Shown here: positions 13,237 through 25,097 of the stretch, in pieces | How positions within the stretch are numbered: position 1 is the stretch's first letter | Layout of the letters: every line of letters starts with the position of its first letter | Assembly: GCA_018340375.1 (NCBI GenBank) | Contig: JAFFJZ010000002.1 | Span: 13,348,001-13,412,000, forward strand | Direction: 5' to 3' | Origin: Gonatopus flavifemur | Taxonomy: Eukaryota; Arthropoda; Insecta; Hymenoptera; Dryinidae | Length of the DNA stretch: 64,000 bases | Notes under the pieces: model-generated | What the model was told of the DNA's origin: nothing | What the model saw: only the letters and a program-made list of their open reading frames with translations | Database searches by the model: none | Position numbers and translations under genes: made by a program

Positions 13237-14090
13237 TGATGCTCTAGTTAATCATGTTGCTCTCTCGGCAAGCCAGTTAGCTGTGGTAGCGAATTCTTGA
13301 TTAGGTTAGCAAAAAGATCTGCTATATCGTATAATTATAACACCTCGATCTGCTGTGTCTGCAAATTTTTTTTCTCCACATAATTCTCAATAAATTATAG
13401 GATTTCTTGAAATATATTAACCTGTGTGTATGATTTGGAATGAAATTTAGCACAGAGGATTTTGGAATGCAATTTATTGCAACTGCCATTGAACCTATTC
13501 CGATTAAGTTAGAATGAAGACGTCATCTAACCGTGCATATGAATCGTACTTGACCTGTGCTGAAATTAGAACTGAATTGCTTCTAAGGAATCATTTTTCA
13601 AATTCACCTGCATATATGTGACGTGAACGAATTCCGGTTACAAACGTGCAAGACGCATTTCTATATCCGTAATCAACACACGCAAAATCCGTGTGTCATG
13701 AATTTTATGTTGAATATTCAACACAAACATGTGTAACTTCTACAGACGCTCCTTGTGTAACCAGATCTCAACTGATTTATAATGTGAAATCATTGAAACA
13801 AGTGGAGAGAAGTGTTGGAATGACATAATTTTTATGCAACTCAAGATTCAACATCAAAATTGTGTTATCCTCAAGTACCAAGGGTAGATCGCCAGTGGTG
13901 GGAGATACTTTTTGATGGAAGTCCCACGTACGTGTAACTTTGGTACTCGTCGGGAAAACTATTCATTCGTTTTCATTCATTTTGGTTTCAGCTTCCATTC
14001 TAATGGGGCTTAGTTTTCTAGATATGCGAATTTGAAGATCAAGTACCAGTTGATATACGCACAGAAAGTACCCCTATCCAAGTAACCAGC

Positions 14091-14150
14091 GGTGGGTTGA
14101 GTGATAGAGCTTCAACGTCCAGTCTCGACGATCCGTGTTCAATTCTCATT
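14091..14150 (+). pseudogene. tRNA-like segment
   Basis: GGTTGAGTGATAGAGC resembles a tRNA D-arm and A-box, and GTGTTCAATTC at 14136-14146 resembles the B-box and T-loop. The spacing is about right for a tRNA but the acceptor stem is not convincing. Probably tRNA-derived repeat sequence. Confidence 0.3.
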
Positions 14151-14337
14151 GAAGACTATTTTTCTCAATTTATTCTTATACATTGTTTTAACACACACAC
14201 AAAATGCGATTTTCACATTTAATTGACATGAAAAAATTCATAAACTACATTTATTAATTGTTAATTCGGGACTCATTTTTAATTTCATTCAACAGCATTC
14301 ATGTGTTGAGTTTACACGATCGGAAATTTCAATCAAA

Positions 14338-14707
14338 CACGGAGAAAAAGGAATTCGCTGTGGCAGCGAAATCTACTTTTGCTGGGTTCCTTTTGCCAGA
14401 GCAGCAAATTTTTTGCTGTGACAGCAAACTATTTGCTGTTCCAGCAATCTTGTTAGCTGCGACAGTGAATTTTTAGCTGTGGCAGCAAAAAATGTTTGCT
14501 ATCACAGCAAAATTTGTTTGCCATTCTGTATATAATACTGAAAATTTGCTGGCGGAGCAAACATTTTTTGCTGCCACAGCTAAAAAATTGCTGTCGTAGC
14601 TAACACGATTGCTGTTATAGCAAATTTTGAGCTCGGTCAGCAAAAAATTTTGCTATTCTATATATAATACCTCGATTTGCTGCGTCAGCAAATTTTTTCT
14701 CTCCGTG
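14338..14707. mobile_element. intact GCTGTGGCAGC-family MITE
   Basis: The left end CACGGAGAAAAAGGAATTCG and right end AATTTTTTCTCTCCGTG form the terminal inverted repeat. The 370-bp interior is made of about fifteen variants of GCTGTGACAGCAAATTT in both orientations. This is the best uninterrupted copy here and the reference for the interrupted copies at 12.6, 35.4 and 59.4 kb. No coding capacity. Confidence 0.8.
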
Positions 14708-14778
14708 AAACTTCATCATTATCCTTTTATGTCATATTATTCACATCAAGCTTGAGTTATTAGCTAACACAAACACAT

Positions 14779-15034
14779 TACACTGAGAGAAAGGTACCTA
14801 GTTGGGACAACTGAATGTTAGTTGCCGCAGCTAGATTTTTATTTACGCTAGCTAGACTCTAGTTGGGGTAAATAAAAGGCCAGCTGTCTGAAATATGAAT
14901 GAAATGGTTTATTCAATGGGAATAAGAAATATAGTTGAGACAAATAAAATTTAGCTAGCACAACTGAATTTTTTCTTACAGTTACTCAATTTCCTAGCTG
15001 CCGAATGTTCGAATAGACCCTTTCTCTAAGTGTA
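14779..15034. mobile_element. MITE with ACACTGAGAGAAAGG ends
   Basis: The ends TACACTGAGAGAAAGGTACC and CCCTTTCTCTAAGTGTA are inverted repeats. The interior has CTAGTTGNGGCAACTGAA words. A second copy in the same orientation with the same inner sequence lies at 22200-22430, which confirms the boundaries. Confidence 0.8.
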
Positions 15035-15159
15035 TGTTGAATCGATACAAAAATTTGTGTGGACCGTTCGGGACTTGTCAAATGTGTTGAATGTAACACA
15101 AAATTTCCAACTGTGCATGATTTTTTCGTGGGAATAATCACACAAATCTGCAAGTATCG

Positions 15160-15285
15160 CACGCAAAAAAATAATTCGCTGTGGCAGCTAAAAATTAGCT
15201 GCCATAGCTAATCTTCGTGATTGATATTTGGATAGCGAAAAGAATAGCTATGATAGCGATTTTCCTTTGCAATCAGTGTTTCTCT
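15160..15285. repeat. partial GCTG-family fragment
   Basis: AATTCGCTGTGGCAGCTAAA followed by TAGCTGCCATAGCTAA and ATAGCTATGATAGCGATTTT match GCTG-family words. One terminus appears to be missing. Confidence 0.5.
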
Positions 15286-15349
15286 GTACTAGCTTGGAAG
15301 AATCGCTAAAAGAACGACCAACCGAGTAAAAAAGAATTCATTGGATAGG

Positions 15350-15425
15350 GGTGGGTCGATTCCGCAATCTTTCGGTTACTAACTTAAGCTGCTACCACTT
15401 CAGCTACTCTACCAATTGAATACGT
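15350..15425 (-). pseudogene. tRNA-like segment
   Basis: On the minus strand AATTGGTAGAGTAGC is very close to a real tRNA D-arm/A-box (AGTTGGTAGAGC), and CGGAATCGACCC sits where a T-arm/B-box is expected. A TTAAGTTA anticodon-loop-like run lies between. The stems do not close well by eye, so this is called a pseudogene or a tRNA-derived repeat head. Confidence 0.4.
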
Positions 15426-15490
15426 CTTGTTTCAATAACACATATAACTTCAGCAAAATGTTTCAAATTTAATTTTGTAAAACTGAAATA

Positions 15491-15648
15491 GGGACAAAAT
15501 CACATTTTGGGGTTATGTATTATATGTTGTCATTAAAATTACTATACTTTCTATCAATAAATAACAGAATTCCATCACTCTTTACCAGAAAGTATAGTAA
15601 TTTGAATGGCAACGTATAATACATAACCTCAAAATGTGATTTTGTCCC
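15491..15648. mobile_element. hairpin MITE with TA target duplication
   Basis: Arms of about 64 bp, beginning GGGACAAAATCACATTTTGG and ending in the near-complement, surround a loop of about 30 bp. TA flanks both ends. This is the usual form of a Tc1/mariner-derived MITE, although a CCC/GGG-end family with a 2-bp duplication is equally possible. Confidence 0.8.
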
Positions 15649-15667
15649 TAGTTGACTATAAAGTGTA

Positions 15668-15886
15668 CCCAAGTAGCACAACAGGTTAGAAATGCTAAGA
15701 AGGTTCTTTGAAGTTCTGAGTATATTTTATGAACATTCATAGAATGGGACCGTTGCGGATAAGTATATTCTATGCATATTCTTAGAATGTATTTTTCAAA
15801 TTTATCCAAAACAGTCTCACCTGCACATTCTATGCATGATTTCAGAACTAACACAGAATGTTTGAAATGTTCTTGTGTCACTTGGG
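15668..15886. mobile_element. CCCAAGTAGCAC element
   Basis: The left end CCCAAGTAGCACAAC pairs with TTGTGTCACTTGGG at the right; TA flanks both sides. The interior repeats TTCTATGNATATTC-like words. It lies 19 bp from the preceding hairpin MITE. The end resembles those at 57508 and 5744. Confidence 0.75.
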
Positions 15887-15999
15887 TAGTAATTTTTCAG
15901 GTAACTTTTCTCTGCGGGCATGCAAACAAATCATTCTAGAGGTTGAATATTTTGTTATTAGGATTTTTGAACATTTTCTGAACCTCAGAATGTCTACCC

Positions 16000-16505
16000 T
16001 GTTGGAAAAACTCAGCATGGTCCAACATGGAACCAACTTGGTCCTAGCCGATGCCAGTTACAGACCATGAGCGCAGTTAGGTCAGATTCAACGAGATAAC
16101 CCTCTCCATCACGATCTATGATGGAAAAGAAATTTCGTAATGCCAGCGAGATGAAGCTCTAGTAAAATATAATAAAAATTCAAACCCCCGGGTAATTCTG
16201 CTTCATACTACTGGAATTCTGAGGATTCATTTACAAATAACTACTGTCAGGGTTTATATCGAACACGGTCTGACTTATGTAGGTATTAGATCAGTGAAGG
16301 GTAGGTATAACTATGCAGGATAGTGCCGAGCTAGGTAGAAACATACTGGGTAATACTAACCTAGGTAAAACCATGCTGAGTATAGGACCTACCTATAGGG
16401 GACCTAGGTAGGACCATGCTGGTCTTACCTTCCATGGTTCAACCATGTTACCAAATTCCTACTGGTCCTACCCAGCATGGTCGAACCCAGCTGGGACCCA
16501 GCTTT
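16000..16505. repeat. CAGCATGGT / ACCTAGGTAGGACC word cluster
   Basis: Multiple imperfect copies of CCAGCATGGTC, ACCATGCTGGG and CCTAGGTA occur in both orientations, ending in a GCTGGGACCCAGC palindrome. It resembles the interiors of the other word-reiterating elements here, but I could not fix its ends. Confidence 0.55.
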
Positions 16506-18608
16506 TGAGTTCGCTGATTGAATTGGGTTGATTGAATTCACATTGGATGTTTAGCGGCCATCTTCTTCTCTTTGGGTATGTATACTACAGCTACCAAAAT
16601 TGCTCCACTAGCAACATTCTTTCTGCCATCATTTTTTGTCGACCGCAAAAGCTATGTCAGCACCTATGGCTATAAAGCTGCAGTAGCGCAAAGCACTCAG
16701 CATATACAAGTTTTTGCTGTCATTGCGAATTCATTTTTTTCCGTGCGACAGTGCGTCAATTTCATATCTCATTATTTTCCAATTGTATTCAGAATCCTAT
16801 GAATAATCGAATAACGGTGGAAAGGGAGGATTATATAATCTTCCATGTCAGTTTATATGAAAATGTGCATAACGTATGTATAACATTTGAATATTTTTCC
16901 CGATGCAGACGCGTTACGAATGTAGAGTTTCTGCCATCCATTAATACACCAATATTAAAAGTGAAAACATGTCGATACCATCTGAAATGAAGTTAGAAGG
17001 TAAATGTTTGCATCATATATTACTTCCTGTCAAGAAAAGGTGAAAATTTTCCCGTTGTTGAAATGTGATTCAAGAACGTTTCCAAATTCGTTTTCCAACT
17101 TCCAATATGGTTCGTGATATGATTATCCATCGAGAAATCTAACTATTATTTGCATTCGGTGTAAAAGACGTAATGTAATCGAACAAATAAAGTTGAAGAA
17201 CTTTGAACGAAATGGAACGAGAACCTACTTAATGTATATACACATTTCTTTCGTTCCTTCGAGTGCTTTCCGCCGGTTTCCATGAACACCAATGGAAAGA
17301 GGAAAAAAAAGGTATACAGAAAAACCGTAGCGTGCTAATACCTACAGCTTGCGTGAGTAGGATATTACATGGAAGAGCTACTGACTTTTATTTTTTGTGC
17401 ACGAACGGTAATGAAGTAAATGTCAGAGATATCATGTCGTGTGAGGTCAATGATACCAAAGTTTTTATTTTACATGTATCACATGACATTATTTTCCAAG
17501 TTTGAATGAGTGTATATGGGAAAGAAAGGGTAGAATGAGTGACGAAATTACATCGTAGAGGAATATACTGTGGCGATAATTATTTATAGATTGACATTTG
17601 TGACTTGACGTCTGTTTGAATGTCGGTTTTGAGACAAAATCAGAATGCAATACATTTTTACATGGAAATTAGAATATCTTTGAGGACAGAATTGATCCAA
17701 ATGTTGATTCATGCCATCTTCAATTATTATTGTGATCAAAAGAATGTGAGAAATCTCTCTTCTCTTCAGAGGTGGTTTTGATCCACTGATTTCGGAGGAA
17801 TTGTTTTTCCACTTAAAAACAGGAGATTTTCCTTCTTTTTTTTGGGAAGTTAATCCTTAAAAAAGTGAGGACAAACTCAATAAAATCATAGGAAAGAATC
17901 CCCGAACATGAAAAAAATTTTGCTGCCATTATTTTTTGGGAGAAAGTTCCACAAGTATTTTCAACGCATTTTCCCCATATTTGAATACCACCTGGAAATT
18001 TCTTATGAATTCTTATAACATTCTCCATGACGCTGAAGTTTGGATCGTTTATTGAAACGAATTCCAGAACATTTTCTCAACAATGTTCCCAATTTCAAGA
18101 GGTTAATTCGAGAAGATAAACAACAATAATTCATCAGATTTTGAGAGTTTTAATTTTCGTTTCATGTCTATGAACGATTCAAACCTCATGAAAATACATT
18201 CTTCCCCATCATCCACGTTGAATTGTTTGCATATTTCAACCAAAAACCCTATTTCTTTTTATGTTTCAGGTATACATTTTTGAGTCAGGGTCATTTCGTT
18301 TATCAATTATATGAGTAATGATTGAAATATATACAGTTTTGCGCATTATCTCCTGAAAGTACACGCTAAGCGAAATTTTCTCAGAGCAACGAGACCCTCT
18401 CCCGTAAAATCCATTAATTTCGTTGTGTACCTCGTGTTAAGACAGCCAACTTTTCACTCGAACAGCATTTTTATTGATTATAATAGTGAATTCCTAGCAG
18501 TTGGAGTGGAAAAATTCAACTGCACTCGCTGAATTTGTTTGCTATCACATATTTAATACTTCACATTCAACTTCTGTCAGAACAGTTCACAGTTACAGCC
18601 AATTCAGT
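16506..18608. other. unassigned DNA
   Basis: No gene recognised. Short open frames at 16572-16990 and 17263-17505 lack splice or homology support. GCTG-like words occur near 16.59 and 18.52 kb as fragments of older elements. Confidence 0.45.
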
Positions 18609-18844
18609 ATACTGAAAGAATCACCTTGTAAAAATGACCGTGAAATTGCAGTACTCGCAGGACAAGTAAAAATTCTTCAAAAAATTACTGTGCAGCCTGT
18701 AAAAATGAGTGAATTTTCGAAGAGTTGAAAGTGATATTTTCGATGAGTTTTATAAAATGCGGAGTAATATTTTTAAAAATTCCTACATGTCCCTCGATTA
18801 CTGGGATTTCCCGGTGATTTTTCAAATAAAATTCTCTCAGTGTA
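18609..18844. mobile_element. MITE with about 70-bp inverted arms
   Basis: The left arm starts ATACTGAAAGAATCACC and the right arm ends AAAATTCTCTCAGTGTA. The arms match over about 70 bp through a conserved GACCGTGAAATTGCAGTA block. The flanks contain GCTG-like words, so it may itself be nested in an older copy. Confidence 0.7.
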
Positions 18845-19330
18845 GTTGAAGTGGCTGAACAATTCACTGAAATAGCTGATTAATAGTTGAGCTAGTGGAA
18901 CATTTGTTGTTTTAGCGAAATATACACCGTCAAAAGCGAAAGATACCTTGCCCAAAGAAGATCTATTTTAAATATCTGAATGACATCTTTTGGTGTTACA
19001 TAAGACATCTGGACCTCATCTTGGGATCCCTTCAAGTTATGAACCATGACCATTATTTGGGTTGATTTGTATGCTTTGGAACATCTGTCAAGAATCAAAA
19101 TTGCCTCCGAAAATAGAAGAATTGTCCAAGAGGATGCTCTTAATTTGAGAATGAGATATGACTTTGTAGCAACATGTGTCACTCATGCTGGACCAACCGG
19201 ATGTTCAATTTACGAAGGCAGTTCCAAAATTGCTTCAATTTGAGCATCAAGCAGCGTAACATCAATTCAAAATCTGAATCCTGATGGACCAATGAATCCG
19301 TTAACAGAGTCTTTAATTCAACAAAACTCC

Positions 19331-19506
19331 CACGGAAGAGAATAATTCGTCACCATAGCTAGAAAATAGCTGTGGTATAGCTACTTTCTATACTTGACAT
19401 TTACCGCAACAGCTAAATTTTCGCTATTATAGCAATAACTTTTGTTCCCACAGCTAAAAATGAATTCCCAGCTCTTCAAATATCAACCACATAATTTTTT
19501 TCCTTG
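19331..19506. mobile_element. GCTG-related MITE
   Basis: The left end CACGGAAGAGAATAATTC and right end ACATAATTTTTTTCCTTG are degenerate inverted repeats. Inside are ATAGCTAGAAAATAGCTG and CAACAGCTAAATTTTCGC words. Confidence 0.5.
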
Positions 19507-19689
19507 CAACCGAATAGAATAGAAGAATAAAAAAACATATTCTCAATAAATCCAAATTGATTCTTCAAAAAGTTTTGAAACTAGCTTCAGTAAACATAAT
19601 ACGCATATCCATAGACAGTGGAATACATAGTGGATTATTTTAGAACAGAAACCGAAAATTCCGTTTTGTCATCTCAAAATTCCTCCGGG

Positions 19690-19970
19690 AAATGTGTCTA
19701 TACTTCCCTAAGTTAGCCACAAAAAGGAAAAAGAAGAGGGGAAAAGAAACGGGTGAAAAAGAGTGCAGGACAGGAGCAATGGTAGGAACAAGATCGTCGA
19801 AGGAATCCGTCCCAATCTCCCTCGCACTGATTGTGAAGGGCATTTTCTCTCCAGGGGGTACTGCTGAAGATTTATCTCGAAGACCAAACGAAAGAAAAAG
19901 AGGAAGATCAAAAAAGAGGAAAAGAGAAAAGAAACAAGGACACAAATATTTATTTGAAAATGACTCATAA
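19690..19970. other. strand-asymmetric open stretch, possible decayed exon
   Basis: The plus strand is purine-rich at both edges, with a less biased, higher-GC centre. It is open on both strands: plus-strand codons give GTRSSKESVPISLALIVKG and a basic tail RSKKRKREKK; the minus strand gives PPGEKMPFTISAREIGTDSF. With both strands open I cannot choose one, and composition alone could explain it. Not called as a gene. Confidence 0.3.
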
Positions 19971-20871
19971 TTTCAATGCACTTTGAGATCAGATATTAAA
20001 TCGTGACAAGTACAATATATATGCATGGGTTGTTTGAAAACTGAGGAACCAACCTACGAAACATTTTGGCTTATTCCAATAAATTCCATTTAAAGAAATG
20101 AGTTTAAATATATTGAGATCCTGTTCATATGAATCTCAACTGTGTATATTAATTTCCATCAATTTCTATCTATATTATTCATTCGGATCATGCACTTGTC
20201 ACTGCGGAATTTCATTCTCGTGGATGTGTCAGTCATGTTAAAGTGTGATGAAAACTATTACACGCATTGACATATACATTGTGTTTATCCATGCACTGTT
20301 CGAAAAATCTACTATCCTCTGTTCGCTGTTTCGTATGGATCGTAAATTTGAGTTTTTCGTTATTTATCTATTTGATCCAAAATTATTTACGTGGTGATAT
20401 GTATATAACGATACACGATATTGTATATAAATCATGACATTGTTCAAAACTTCCACGTAGGAAACTGATATTTTCATTCACTATGTATACCATATCAACG
20501 AATATCATCAGGTGGAGATGGGAATCAACTGAAATATTCACGATTAGGTTTTTAATTAAAAATTGAAATTGAAATCTCTTAAAAAATGTCCATCGGCATA
20601 ACTAGGAAGTTGAGAAACGAATTCAGAATTACACCGCAGTTGAACAGTTCCCTGTTACAAATAATCTATGAAATCACATTGACGAATGGGAGAATGAATA
20701 AGTTTTAATCCAATTCAATGATATTCAATTAGAAATTCCACCATTCCTAATAGGATTGAATAGAATATTTTTACCTGGGTTGCTGGTCTTTTTCAATCAG
20801 CACCCGTTAGAAATCATAAGGAATTCATTATATTTGAAACAACGGATTAGTCCAATTGTTCAATCGGCTCA

Positions 20872-21133
20872 TACACCGAAAAAAATTATTTATTTGACCG
20901 AATGATCTGAAGTTGGTTGTGAAAATTAGGGTTCCGAGTAATGAAAGAATAGAAGCCGGTAATGAAAGCTGTAGTGAAGGCAACTACAAATCAGTAACAG
21001 CAACTACAGTCAGAGAAATTAAATTTGAATTTAGTTGAGCCAATGCCCATTTTAGTCATCCAAATATCAACAACTGTATCTAGTTGCTGGAACTAATTTG
21101 GAGTAACTGTAACTAATTATTTTTTTCGGTGTA
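20872..21133. mobile_element. MITE with TACACCGAAAAAAATTATT ends
   Basis: Near-perfect terminal inverted repeats of about 20 bp (TACACCGAAAAAAATTATTT and AATTATTTTTTTCGGTGTA). The interior has CAACTACAGTNAG words. No coding capacity. Confidence 0.8.
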
Positions 21134-22199
21134 TGTACGTGAACCGCCGACTGTGATTTCTGAATGAGAATTCCAGTGTTGATCACCCTGTTTAAAGAAT
21201 CTCATTGATTTCAATGTAAAAGGCCGATTCAAACCCATTAAAAATTGATCATCAATGAGAATCAATCGATTCAATGAAATTCTTCAAGTAGAGCAACAAC
21301 AGTTATCAAATCAGTGTGTTAAAAAAGAATAATAGCCATCAATATCCATATCTCCATCCTTTAAAGGTCTCCAGATCTCGAATTCACGAGTACACCCTAT
21401 TTTTTATTCTCAATAAATAAAATTAATTCACATTTTTATTTTACACATTGAATTTATGGTTATATCAACATAAATACCGCAAACTCAAATATTCAGCTCA
21501 GCATCGAAAATAAACTCCATTTGGGTAAATGAAAATGGATTAACTGAATAAAAAGTTACGATCTTCCGAAGTGAACGTTAATTCCTTCCTCTTTTACGTC
21601 CTAGCTGCTGTTCGAACGAAGGTCACTTCGTCGCTAAATTATTAACTCAAGCATAGAGATCGACGCTTTCTCTTTCTCCTCATTCAATACCGTAACGATT
21701 AATGTGTTCGATTCGAAGGGTTAAATACTCCTACTTTGGGAATTCTGTTGTGCAGGTTTTGATCACTCAATCCTCGTGGGAAAAATGAATTTATATAAAA
21801 CTTATGTGCATTTCTTTGGTGTTTTTTCCCTCATGTTTGTGCTGAATGAAGAAAGTTCATTTATCCCGAACATAGACAGTCATCCAGTTCTCCATAAACA
21901 ATAAATTAAGCAACGTAAAAAGTCTCATGTTCTTTTATATTCAACACTTTTTCTTTCATGAGAAATCAAGGTCGGTGGTGTTCATCTTTCGGTTGGAGAA
22001 AAATTCATGACTTTCTACATTCTTCTGTCAGATTTTCAACATTTTCCGTTTGTGAATATATTTTTGTAGTTCATAAGAAGACTGTCTGTGGAGAATTGAA
22101 ATTGTGCAGGAAGAACTTGTTGAGACTGGAATACCTGAAAATAAGTGCGAAGAATCGAGATTGTAGAATATGTTTGTGTAGAATCGAAGCTATACCCTG
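21134..22199. other. unassigned DNA
   Basis: No gene, RNA or complete element recognised. The open frame at 21958-22272 runs into the following MITE and is rejected. Confidence 0.5.
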
Positions 22200-22430
22200 C
22201 GCTGAAAGAAAGGTGCCTAGCTGCGGCAACTGGAATTTAGTTATCTCAGCAAGTTTTAGTTGGCGTAAATGAAAGTCTAGTTGTCTGAAATAGGAATAAA
22301 ACAATTTATTCAAGAGGAATAAAAAATTCAGCTGTAACAAATAAAATTGATTTGGTATAACTAAATTTTTATTGACAGTGACTAAATTTCCTGGCTGTCT
22401 GATATTCAACTAAACCCGTTTTCTCAGTGT
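22200..22430. mobile_element. second copy of the 14779-15034 MITE family
   Basis: The ends CGCTGAAAGAAAGGTGCCTA and CCCGTTTTCTCAGTGT, and the internal landmarks CTGCGGCAACTG and GTCTGAAATAGGAATAAA, occur in the same order as in the 14.8-kb copy. Confidence 0.75.
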
Positions 22431-23570
22431 CTGAAAAAATTCCCTCGTGGATTTTGGTGGATTCCGCAACGAGATTTGGAGAAAATCAAAAGTTTCAGTC
22501 AACTATATAACGAAAATGTTCGATCTCCTCCAAATTATGTTGAAGAATCCACCAGAGAAAATGTTTGTGTGAAGACCTTCCAAATGCTTTTTTTTCAAAT
22601 CCACGAAGAGATTTTTCATAGTCCACCCCAAAGATTTCACCAATAATTCTTGGGAACCACACATTCAAGGATTCATGATGAAAAAATTTTTCACTCAGTA
22701 GATTTCTTTACATTTGACGTTCAAAATTGGTCTACCATCATCGAAGTAGGCTCTTGTCAAATAGATTTTCAATATATGTGTATCTATATTATTAGCATAG
22801 TCAAACGCTCGGTTTGATGATTTCAATAATTCGCGTATATCCAGTTCAAAAAGCAATTGGATACAAACTCATCAGAATATTCCTCTACATTCTACGAATT
22901 GGCTTTGCCCAGATAATAATACAAGCGATGGATAAAATTTTGCGGGCACATTGTATTGGGTACCATTCGACATAGATAAATTTCATTCGATAACGTCAAC
23001 CGTCAAAGCATTGAAATTCCATAAATTGCATACACAAGGTGAAGCGATATCGAGGTTATTGCCATAGAAAATTTTCTCTAATCCACAGAAGGTATTGAAC
23101 GAACAAGAATATATTCCTAATCTCGAAAGAGAATTGAATGAAATAATTAGAGTGATTTTGGTTCGAATTAACCAATCATTGATCATTGATTTTCAATTGC
23201 ACATTTGTGGATCCTAAAATTTTTCGAATTCATTCATCGTTCTGTTCGGCAGATGGCTGATGTAATCGATCATTTTCTAGTTACTTTAATCGAGCTGCTC
23301 CATAAATACCATGTCTCCTGAAGACGTTCCATATTCTGATAAGGCACAATAATCCTTGAGTACGATCATACATTTGAAAAAAAAATTGTGCAGGGAACAG
23401 TAATATAGTTGGTTCAACAGTAGAATAATGCTGAATTATTTGAATTGAAACTCACTGTTGATTCAACTACATGCAGCTGAATCGACTGCAATTAATGTCA
23501 GTTGGACAGTATATTCGTTAACTTGACTGTGATATTCACTTGTTTTAAAGAAAACCCCTAACAACAAAAA
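22431..23570. other. unassigned DNA
   Basis: No gene recognised. A repeated word CGAGATTTGGAGAA / TTCGATCTCCTCCAAA near 22.47-22.56 kb hints at a degenerate inverted repeat. Confidence 0.4.
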
Positions 23571-23955
23571 TTTAGTGTTGCCGCGATATTATCGTCGATA
23601 ATTGAGGAATAATCGATTATCTCAATTCTTACACGTTCCTATGCAATATATAATCCACGAATCTTCGATTAAGCTCATGATAAAACGGAATAATGAATGA
23701 TCCCAGACTTGTACACAAAATAAACCAAGATATGCTTCCATTTATCGTTACGATATATCGATAATTATCGTTACGATAGTGTAAGAATATTTTGATTTAT
23801 TTTGTTTATTGTTTAAAAGACCAAGATGATCCATTATCCCGTTTCATTTCGTGCACAGTCGAAGATCTACGCGTTAAAAGTTCCATGAAAGCCTTTCAAA
23901 ATTAAGATAATCGATTATTTCTGAATTTCGACGATAATATCGCGGCAACACTAAA
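23571..23955. mobile_element. MITE with about 57-bp TIRs (GTGTTGCCGCGATATTATCG)
   Basis: The left end TTTAGTGTTGCCGCGATATT and right end ATATCGCGGCAACACTAAA form long inverted repeats interrupted by a few changes, continuing through AATAATCGATTATCTCAATT. The centre contains a direct repeat ATCGTTACGAT separated by a TATCGATA palindrome. No open frame of interest. Confidence 0.85.
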
Positions 23956-24310
23956 CAAAATGTGATTGACTTTTGACGGATTTTTTTTCAGTGCACGAAT
24001 TTCGTACACAAAATCATCTCCTTGTTATTTTGATCATCATTTATCACAGTTGGATGTAACATTTCTCATTGAATTCATTTTCAGAGAATCGAAACTGATC
24101 GAGGATTAACATGAAAATTCTTGAAGAATCATATCAAAACTTCCTCATAAGAATCCATCCGAGGGACATCCGCCCCCCAGGATTTCCTCATCTTTTCTCG
24201 CAGAACCTGCCTCTAGAAAATTCCTTTTGGAACGAATTGATTGGAAATGATACAACTTTTCTATCATTTTGAATGCAAAATCGTACAACCGATTGATTCT
24301 TATATTTCCT

Positions 24311-24583
24311 ACACTGACAGAAAAACGCCCTGGTTGAAACATTCGTGGTCGCAATAATTTGAAATCTGTGATGTCCAGAAAAAGTGGTTGAAGTCAAAAT
24401 TAACTACATATTTTGGTTGTCACATCAAAAAAAGAATCTGGTTTTTCTAACCTGAGAAATGTGGTTAATTTTTGCTTCAACCACGTTTTCTAGACATCAC
24501 AATCACATTTCCTGGTGAATCGAACCAGATTTCAAGTTAGTGCGACCACGAATGTTTGGACCAGGTCGTCTTTCTGTCAGTGT
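24311..24583. mobile_element. ACACTGACAG-end MITE, copy 1
   Basis: The terminal repeats ACACTGACAGAAAAACG and CGTCTTTCTGTCAGTGT continue inward through GGTTGAAACATTCGTGGTCG, matched on the right, and a second inner pair around TGATGTCCAGAAAAAGTGG. A homologous copy at 52411-52710 confirms the limits. Confidence 0.85.
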
Positions 24584-25097
24584 ACCAATTCCTAATCCAT
24601 TCCTGTCCGGTTCCAATGGGACCCTTGAATCTTCCTCATTGGCCTCATTCTATTTAATTCAATTCGAATCGGATTCTATCGAAATCTATGGGATTCTTGT
24701 GACAGGGATGGTAGCATACGATCCACTGAGTCTTTGTGACAAAGCGGAGTCAGTAGAATAGGCATTTATTACTGAGAGAATAGCTTGACTCTTTCAAATC
24801 CTTCTTCTCTCTGTAAAAGATGTAAGGATAACTTGCTCTTCATCCGTCATTGTGTGGTCCTAGGGATTATTCAACGTACAGTTGTGAAGCCCGAATTCAT
24901 CATCAAATCGGATTTCTGAAAGGTGACCTCTGTTTCTTCGACGATCCAAGAATTCCAAGAGCAATGTCGTTGAGAAATCGAGATTTATTTCGTAAAACGA
25001 ATCAAATAAATTGAAGAATGACTAAGAGTAATTCAGATCTGTTGATTATGATTGACAATTCGAAATTGAGAAATCGTTCCTTGGTATTATATATATA

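Larger units (their letters stand above)
12590..13380. mobile_element. GCTGTGACAGC-family MITE interrupted by two insertions
   Basis: The outer parts (AATTCGCTGTGACAGCGAAA at the left, CTGTGTCTGCAAATTTTTTT at the right) match the intact copy at 14338-14707. Relative to that copy it is split twice, by a piggyBac-like element at 12625-12847 and a palindromic element at 13020-13236. Its interior repeats GCTGTNACAGCAAA words. Confidence 0.7.
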
